NCBI GenBank assembly: GCA_020216895.1
Contig: JAIWOM010000002.1
Location: 1 to 19,115 of the forward strand
Source: Microcella sp.
GTDB taxonomy: Bacteria; Actinomycetota; Actinomycetes; Actinomycetales; Microbacteriaceae
Reading direction: 5' to 3'
DNA length: 19,115 nucleotides
A model generated the notes under the pieces. That model was not told the origin of the DNA. It was given only the letters and a program-made list of their open reading frames with translations, and ran no database searches. Below are positions 14,270 through 19,115 of this stretch, piece after piece. Positions within the stretch are counted from its first letter, which is position 1; each line of letters begins with the position of its first letter. Both the position numbers and the translations under genes were made by a program.

Positions 14270-14282
14270 CACTCATGACCTA

Positions 14283-15671
14283 CTAGACCTGGCTCTCCGC
14301 GCTGGCGAGATCCGGCGCGTCATCGCGGTCGACCCGGATGCGGATCGCGACGAGCGACGCGACGAAGGAGATGAGCGACATGCCCGCGAGCACGATCGCT
14401 GGGTGCCACCAGGCGTTCGCCGTCGCCGCCCCGAGCGCGCCGGTCAGCGCGGGCACGAAGCCCGCCACGACGGCCGCGAGGGCATAGGCGAAGCCGAGCG
14501 CCGAGTAGCGGTAGCGCTCGTCGAACAGCTCGGTGAAGATGCCGCCGAGGGCCGCCCAGCTCATCGTCGGGAGGATGCCGCCGATGATCATCATGCCGAC
14601 CAGGAAGGCGAACGAGGCCTCCTGCAGGAAGTAGTAGAGCGGGAACGACACCAGCAGGGTGCCGAGCGCCCCGATCGCCACGACCATGCCGGAGCCGATG
14701 CGGGTCGCCCACGCGCCGAACAGCGGGATCGTCACGAGCTGCAGCAGGCCGCCGATCGTCGTCGCGATCAGCAGCTGGTAGTAGTCGTAGCCGAGCACCG
14801 CCGCGCCGTAGTTGATCGTGTACGTGTTCATCAGCGAGTACGAGCCGATGCCGAGCAGGGCCACGCCCACGGCGACGACGATCGTCACCGGCTGGGCGCG
14901 CAGCAGGGCGGCCAGCGGGATGCGCGGCGCGCGCCCCGCATCCTTCACCGCCGTGAACACCGGCGTCTCGGTGATCGCCAGCCGCAGGTAGAGCGAGATG
15001 GCGAGCAGCGGAATCGCCGTGAGGAACGGGATGCGCCAGGCCCACTCGGCGATCTCCTCGCTCGTGAGCGAGAGCGTCAGCCACAGGAAGGCGACGGCCG
15101 AGAGGATCGAGCCGATCGGCGAGCCGAGCTGGGGCATCGCCGCGGCGAAGGCGCGCTTGGCGCGGCTCTCGTGCTCGGTCGCGATGAGCACCGCGCCGCC
15201 CCATTCGCCGCCGAGCGAGACGCCCTGCAGCACGCGCAGCAGCACCAGCAGGATCGCTCCGATCCAGCCCGCCTGCTCGTAAGTCGGCAGCACGCCGATG
15301 AGACCCGTCGCGACGCCCATCATGGTGATCGTCACGATGAGCGTCGTGCGGCGGCCGATGCGGTCACCCAGGTGGCCGAAGATGATCGCGCCCAGCGGGC
15401 GGATCACGAAGGCGACGCCGATGGTCGCCAGCGCGGCCAGGTTCGCGCCGACCGCCCCGAGCGGCTCGAAGAAGAGCGGCCCGGCGAAGAAGGCCGAGAA
15501 GTAGGCGAACAGGTAGAAGTCGTACGACTCCAGGGAGGTCCCGACGAGGGAGGCCCACCGCGCGCGTCGAGCGATGCGGGGGTCGGAGGGGCTCACGGCG
15601 ACAGAGGTCTCCGTGACGGCCCCGGACGTGGTTGGCGCTTTGCCACGATCGGTGTTGGTCACAAGCACCAC
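14283..15671 (-). CDS. MFS transporter, metabolite:H+ symporter (MHS) family
   Basis: The 462-residue inner-membrane protein has about 12 hydrophobic segments after a ~38-residue polar N-terminus. It shows the MHS-type start SLVGTSLESYDFYLFAY, the loop 2-3 motif GHLGDRIGRR (99-108) and RVLQGVSLGGEWGGA (146-160). These features place it with ProP, ShiA and KgtP-type proton symporters for organic acids or osmolytes; the substrate cannot be told from sequence. The two GTG codons at 15671 and 15668 are both possible starts, with GGGAG upstream at suitable spacing. It is divergent from the ileS T-box and seems monocistronic. Composition matches the host, unlike the TIR-like gene beside it. Confidence 0.93.
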   Translation of the reverse strand: MVLVTNTDRGKAPTTSGAVTETSVAVSPSDPRIARRARWASLVGTSLESYDFYLFAYFSAFFAGPLFFEPLGAVGANLAALATIGVAFVIRPLGAIIFGHLGDRIGRRTTLIVTITMMGVATGLIGVLPTYEQAGWIGAILLVLLRVLQGVSLGGEWGGAVLIATEHESRAKRAFAAAMPQLGSPIGSILSAVAFLWLTLSLTSEEIAEWAWRIPFLTAIPLLAISLYLRLAITETPVFTAVKDAGRAPRIPLAALLRAQPVTIVVAVGVALLGIGSYSLMNTYTINYGAAVLGYDYYQLLIATTIGGLLQLVTIPLFGAWATRIGSGMVVAIGALGTLLVSFPLYYFLQEASFAFLVGMMIIGGILPTMSWAALGGIFTELFDERYRYSALGFAYALAAVVAGFVPALTGALGAATANAWWHPAIVLAGMSLISFVASLVAIRIRVDRDDAPDLASAESQV

Positions 15672-15723
15672 AGCGTACTCCCGTGCCCGCGTATTCCCGG
15701 CGCGGGCCCAGCCCGCGTGCGGC

Positions 15724-15729
15724 TAGCAT
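15724..15729 (+). promoter_or_regulatory. Possible -10 of the ileS T-box transcript
   Basis: TAGCAT lies about 14 nt upstream of the first conserved T-box sequence, a fitting distance for a -10 hexamer. No convincing -35 is visible. Confidence 0.35.
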
Positions 15730-15734
15730 GGAGG

Positions 15735-15960
15735 CATCGACAGTGATCCGGCCATCACCGGGGAGTCCTCGGAAGAACGCGCGGCCCTCGGGCCGGGCAA
15801 CTAGACCCGAGCGGGGCAGGCCCGTCACAGCCGCAGGGAGAGAGGCGCAGCATCCGTCGGCCAGAGGCATGGCCGGGGTGCTGGGCAAGCGGGGTGGTAC
15901 CGCGGCAGCGCAACGAGCGCCGTCGTCCTCGCGGTGAGACGCAGCAGCGACCCCCGGAGC
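15735..15960 (+). ncRNA. T-box riboswitch of ileS (translational, actinobacterial type)
   Basis: The T-box core GGGTGGTACCGCGG (15892-15905) is present; its TGGT (15895-15898) would pair with the ACCA end of uncharged tRNA-Ile. A short Stem I hairpin CCGG(15748-15751)/CCGG(15758-15761) exposes ATC (15754-15756), an Ile codon, as specifier. Further conserved sequence GGAAGAACG follows at 15771-15779. This is the compact Stem I form established for actinobacterial ileS leaders, which control translation rather than termination. No U-tract terminator follows. The GGAG ribosome binding site (15956-15959) lies at the 3' end of the leader, where it can be sequestered. When Ile is short, uncharged tRNA-Ile would free it and raise IleRS synthesis. 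The 5' end is approximate. Confidence 0.93.
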
Positions 15961-15965
15961 CCCTC

Positions 15966-18900
15966 ATGACCTACCCCCTGCACCGCGACGACCAGGGCGT
16001 CGTCGCCTCGCCGCGCTTTCCCGAGCTCGAGCACGAGGTGCTCGGCTACTGGGCCGCGCACGACACCTTCCGCCGCTCGGTCAGCCAGCGCGAGGGCTGC
16101 GAGGAGTGGGTGTTCTACGACGGCCCGCCGTTCGCCAACGGCCTGCCGCACTACGGGCACCTGCTCACCGGCTACGCGAAGGACGTCTTCCCGCGGTTCC
16201 AGACCATGCGCGGCAAGCAGGTCCATCGCCGCTTCGGCTGGGACACCCACGGCCTGCCGGCCGAGCTCGAGGCGATGAAGCAGCTCGGCATCACCGAGAA
16301 GGCCGAGATCGAGCAGATGGGCATCGAGGCCTTCAACGCGAAGGCCCGCGAGAGCGTGCTCGTCTACACGAAGGAGTGGGAGGACTACGTCACCCGCCAG
16401 GCCCGCTGGGTCGACTTCGAGAACGACTACAAGACGCTCGACATCACCTTCATGGAGAGCGTGCTGTGGGCCTTCAAGACCCTCCACGACAAGGGCCTCG
16501 CCTACGAGGGCTACCGCGTGCTGCCGTACTGCTGGCGCGACGAGACCCCGCTGTCGAACCACGAGCTGCGCATGGACGACGACGTCTACAAGCTGCGGCA
16601 GGACCAGTCGGTCACGGTGACCTTCCCGCTCGTCGGTGAGACGGCCGAGGCGCTGGGGCTCGCCGGCGTCGAGGCGCTCGCCTGGACGACGACGCCCTGG
16701 ACCCTCCCGACCAACGCGGCGCTCGCCGTCGGCCCCGAGATCGCGTACGCGGTCGTTCCCCAGGGCGCGAGTGACGGTGCGGCGGCGGATGCTCGCACCT
16801 TCCTGCTCGCCGCCGACACGATCGCGGCCTACGCCAAGGAGCTCGGCTACGCCGACGCCGCCGCGGCCCGCGCCGCCGTCACCCGCACCCTCACCGGTGC
16901 CGAGCTGAAGGGCGTGCGCTACGAGCGCCTGTGGGGCTGGTACGCCGAGGCCTACGGGCCCGAGGCCTTCCAGATCCTCGTCGCCGAGTACGTCGCCACG
17001 GGCGAGGGCACGGGCATCGTGCACCAGGCGCCCGCGTACGGCGAGGACGACCAGCTCGCGTGCGCCGCGGCGGGCATCCCGATCGTCATCTCGGTGGACG
17101 ACGGCGGACGCTTCCTGCCCGCGGTCGAGCCGGTGTCCGGCCTGCAGGTGTTCGAGGCCAACAAGCCGCTGACGCAGATGCTGCGCGAGGCCGGCCGCCT
17201 GTTCCAGGTGCGCAGCTACGAGCACAGCTACCCGCACTGCTGGCGCTGCCGCAACCCGCTCATCTACAAGGCGGTGTCGAGCTGGTTCGTGCGCGTCACG
17301 CAGATCCGCGACCGCATGCTCGAGCTCAACGAGCAGATCACCTGGGTGCCCGAGAACGTCAAGCACGGCCAGTTCGGCAAGTGGCTCGAGGGCGCCCGCG
17401 ACTGGTCGATCAGCCGCAACCGCTACTGGGGCAGCCCGATCCCGGTGTGGAAGAGCGACGACCCGACCTACCCGCGCGTCGACGTCTACGGCTCGCTCGC
17501 CGAGCTCGAGGCCGACTTCGGCACGCTGCCGCGCAACGCCACCGGCGAGGTCGACCTGCACCGGCCGTTCATCGACGGCCTCACCCGCCCGAACCCCGAC
17601 GACCCGACCGGCCGCTCGACGATGCGGCGCATCGAGGACGTCTTCGACGTCTGGTTCGACTCGGGCTCGATGCCGTTCGCGCAGGTGCATTACCCGTTCG
17701 AGAACGCCGACTGGTTCGACTCGCACAACCCGGCCGACTTCATCGTCGAGTACATCGGGCAGACCCGCGGCTGGTTCTACACGATGCACATCCTCGCCAC
17801 GGCGCTGTTCGACCGCCCCGCGTTCAGCAACGTCATCAGCCACGGCATCGTGCTCGGCAACGACGGCCAGAAGATGTCGAAGAGCCTGCGCAACTACCCC
17901 GACGTGGGCGAGGTGTTCGAGCGCGACGGCGCCGACGCCATGCGCTGGTTCCTGATGTCGAGCTCGGTGATCCGCGGCGGCAACCTCGTCGTCACCGAGG
18001 AAGGCATTCGCGCGGGAGTGCGCGAATTTCTCCTCCCGCTGTGGAGCACGTACTACTTCTTCACGCTCTACGCCAACGCCGGCGACCTCGGGGCGGCCCA
18101 GCGCCGCACCGACTCGCCGAACGTTCTCGACCGCTACCTGCTGGCCAAGACCCGCGACCTCGTCGTCGAGGTGACCGCCCAGCTCGAGGCGCTCGACGCC
18201 CCCATGGCCGCGGCCGCCCTGCGCGACTTCGCCGACGTGCTCACCAACTGGTACGTGCGCCGCTCGCGCGACCGCTTCTGGGCGGGCGATGACCGGGATG
18301 CCCACGACACCCTCTTCACGGTGCTCGAGACGCTCGCCCGCCTGGCGGCGCCCCTCGCGCCCCTCGTCACGGAGGAGGTCTGGCGCGGCCTCACCGGCGG
18401 CGAGAGCGTGCACCTGACCGACTGGCCGGTGGCCGAGGAGTTCCCGGCCGACGCGGCCCTCGTCGCCGCGATGGACCGCGTGCGGCAGCTCGCGAGCTCC
18501 GGCCTCGCGCTGCGCAAGGCCCAGGGCCTGCGCGTGCGCCTGCCGCTCGCGACGCTCACCGTCGTCACCCCCGACGCCCAGGCGCTCGCGCCCTTCGCCG
18601 ACATCGTGCGCGACGAGCTCAACGTCAAGGCCGTCGAGCTCGTCGAGTTCGACGACAGCCTCGTCGCCGAGTACGGCATCGCGCGTCGCCTGGTGGTCAA
18701 CGCCCGCGCGGCCGGGCCGCGCATCGGCAAGCAGGTGCAGCAGGTCATCGGCGCGGCGAAGGCCGGCGACTGGAGCGTCGACGGCGACCGGGTCGTCGTC
18801 GGCGGCGTCGCCCTCGAGCCGGGCGAGTTCACCCTCGAGCTCGAGCTCGACGACCCCGCCGCCGCGGTCGCCTTCCTGCCGGGCAGCGGCTTCGTGCTGC

Positions 18901-19115
18901 TCGACACCCGCGTCACGCCCGAGCTCGAGGCAGAGGGTCTCGCGCGCGACGTGATCCGCGCCGTGCAGCAGGCCCGCAAGGATGCCGGGCTCGACGTCAG
19001 TGACCGCATCGTGCTGACGCTCGGGGCCGACGCGGCCGCCCGCGCCGCCATCGAGGCGCACCGCGAGCTCATCGCGGCCGAGACCCTCGCCACCGCGCTC
19101 GAGCTCACCGAGCCC
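15966..19115 (+). CDS. ileS: Isoleucyl-tRNA synthetase (eukaryote-like type), 3' truncated by window edge
   Basis: 1050 codons are present with no stop before the window ends; actinobacterial IleRS is only slightly longer, so little is missing. It charges tRNA-Ile with isoleucine. The signature motifs are HYGH at residues 62-65 ([13 protein letters not shown]), [10 protein letters not shown], and KMSKS at 636-640 ([14 protein letters not shown]). CP1 editing domain sequence lies between them, and a long anticodon-binding and C-terminal region follows. Overall wording resembles the eukaryote-like IleRS form (often called type 2), a form associated with mupirocin tolerance; that last point is family knowledge, not shown here. 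The start is ATG 15966, with GGAG 6 nt upstream, directly after the T-box. Confidence 0.97.
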   Translation, partial: MTYPLHRDDQGVVASPRFPELEHEVLGYWAAHDTFRRSVSQREGCEEWVFYDGPPFANGLPHYGHLLTGYAKDVFPRFQTMRGKQVHRRFGWDTHGLPAELEAMKQLGITEKAEIEQMGIEAFNAKARESVLVYTKEWEDYVTRQARWVDFENDYKTLDITFMESVLWAFKTLHDKGLAYEGYRVLPYCWRDETPLSNHELRMDDDVYKLRQDQSVTVTFPLVGETAEALGLAGVEALAWTTTPWTLPTNAALAVGPEIAYAVVPQGASDGAAADARTFLLAADTIAAYAKELGYADAAAARAAVTRTLTGAELKGVRYERLWGWYAEAYGPEAFQILVAEYVATGEGTGIVHQAPAYGEDDQLACAAAGIPIVISVDDGGRFLPAVEPVSGLQVFEANKPLTQMLREAGRLFQVRSYEHSYPHCWRCRNPLIYKAVSSWFVRVTQIRDRMLELNEQITWVPENVKHGQFGKWLEGARDWSISRNRYWGSPIPVWKSDDPTYPRVDVYGSLAELEADFGTLPRNATGEVDLHRPFIDGLTRPNPDDPTGRSTMRRIEDVFDVWFDSGSMPFAQVHYPFENADWFDSHNPADFIVEYIGQTRGWFYTMHILATALFDRPAFSNVISHGIVLGNDGQKMSKSLRNYPDVGEVFERDGADAMRWFLMSSSVIRGGNLVVTEEGIRAGVREFLLPLWSTYYFFTLYANAGDLGAAQRRTDSPNVLDRYLLAKTRDLVVEVTAQLEALDAPMAAAALRDFADVLTNWYVRRSRDRFWAGDDRDAHDTLFTVLETLARLAAPLAPLVTEEVWRGLTGGESVHLTDWPVAEEFPADAALVAAMDRVRQLASSGLALRKAQGLRVRLPLATLTVVTPDAQALAPFADIVRDELNVKAVELVEFDDSLVAEYGIARRLVVNARAAGPRIGKQVQQVIGAAKAGDWSVDGDRVVVGGVALEPGEFTLELELDDPAAAVAFLPGSGFVLLDTRVTPELEAEGLARDVIRAVQQARKDAGLDVSDRIVLTLGADAAARAAIEAHRELIAAETLATALELTEP

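Larger units (their letters stand above)
13899..14282. other. Non-coding region upstream of the TIR-like gene, with tandem hairpins
   Basis: The region is 384 bp with no gene I can support. It contains an inverted repeat CGGAAC/GTTCCG (13916-13936) just upstream of the TIR-like start, the two tandem hairpins at 14013-14053, and the large inverted repeat at 14209-14269. Short open frames exist on both strands (14000-14200 plus, 13987-14235 minus), but they overlap each other and show no recognisable family or clear start signal. Composition rises back to the genomic norm after about 14170. Confidence 0.6.

Noticed and set aside
12770..14280. Complete CBASS or Pycsar operon, or an integrative element with integrase
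   Set aside because: No nucleotide cyclase, ancillary Cap protein, integrase or transposase gene is present; only the TIR-like gene is supported.
15825..19061. 1078-codon open frame on the minus strand opposite ileS
   Set aside because: Antisense shadow overlapping both the T-box and ileS; no recognisable domain.

Overview
The window reads as a chromosome segment of a high-GC actinobacterium, most likely a member of the Microbacteriaceae. This placement is an inference. It rests on the strongly G/C-biased third codon positions, GTG starts, several promoters whose -10 hexamer lies only 6-7 nt before the start codon (leaderless style), an archaeal/actinobacterial-type ValRS, and a eukaryote-like IleRS preceded by a T-box.

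Layout. 3-86 (+) is the tail of an unidentified gene. 105-2135 (-) is an M3 zinc oligopeptidase. It diverges from an ArsR-like winged-helix regulator (2249-2896, +) followed by a 74-residue protein. The 113-bp gap between the divergent genes carries six TTGCAAA-type units at an exact 14-bp period, ending in a perfect 18-bp palindrome. Next comes a minus-strand set read valS (3997-6615), GNAT acetyltransferase (3499-3960) and a 78-residue protein (3260-3496). It converges on the regulator operon, with terminator-like hairpins at both ends of the gap. On the plus strand, 6812-10219 encodes a secreted proteinase K-like subtilase with one Ig-like and six fibronectin type III (FN3) domains. Eight bases later, 10228-12072 encodes a secreted protein made of six FN3 domains and no enzyme domain. 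A single-pass membrane protein (12091-12699, -) converges on it.

12770-14210 is an AT-richer insert-like segment. Its only clear gene (12885-13898, -) has an unrecognised N-terminal half and a C-terminal TIR-like domain of the CAP12/Pycsar-effector type (PF10137-like), so it is a candidate stand-alone anti-phage effector. The 384 bp upstream of that gene are non-coding as far as I can tell and hold two neat tandem hairpins and a large GC inverted repeat. 14283-15671 (-) is a metabolite:H+ symporter-type MFS transporter. 15735-15960 (+) is a translational ileS T-box riboswitch, and 15966-19115 (+) is ileS, cut by the window edge close to its natural end.

How the genes fit together. Most of the window is housekeeping: two aminoacyl-tRNA synthetases, a cytosolic oligopeptidase and a transporter. 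The three parts that deserve attention are the TIR-like gene in its low-GC segment, the iterated operator between the peptidase and its likely regulator, and the subtilase/FN3-only pair, which looks like a duplication that kept the binding modules and lost the catalytic one.
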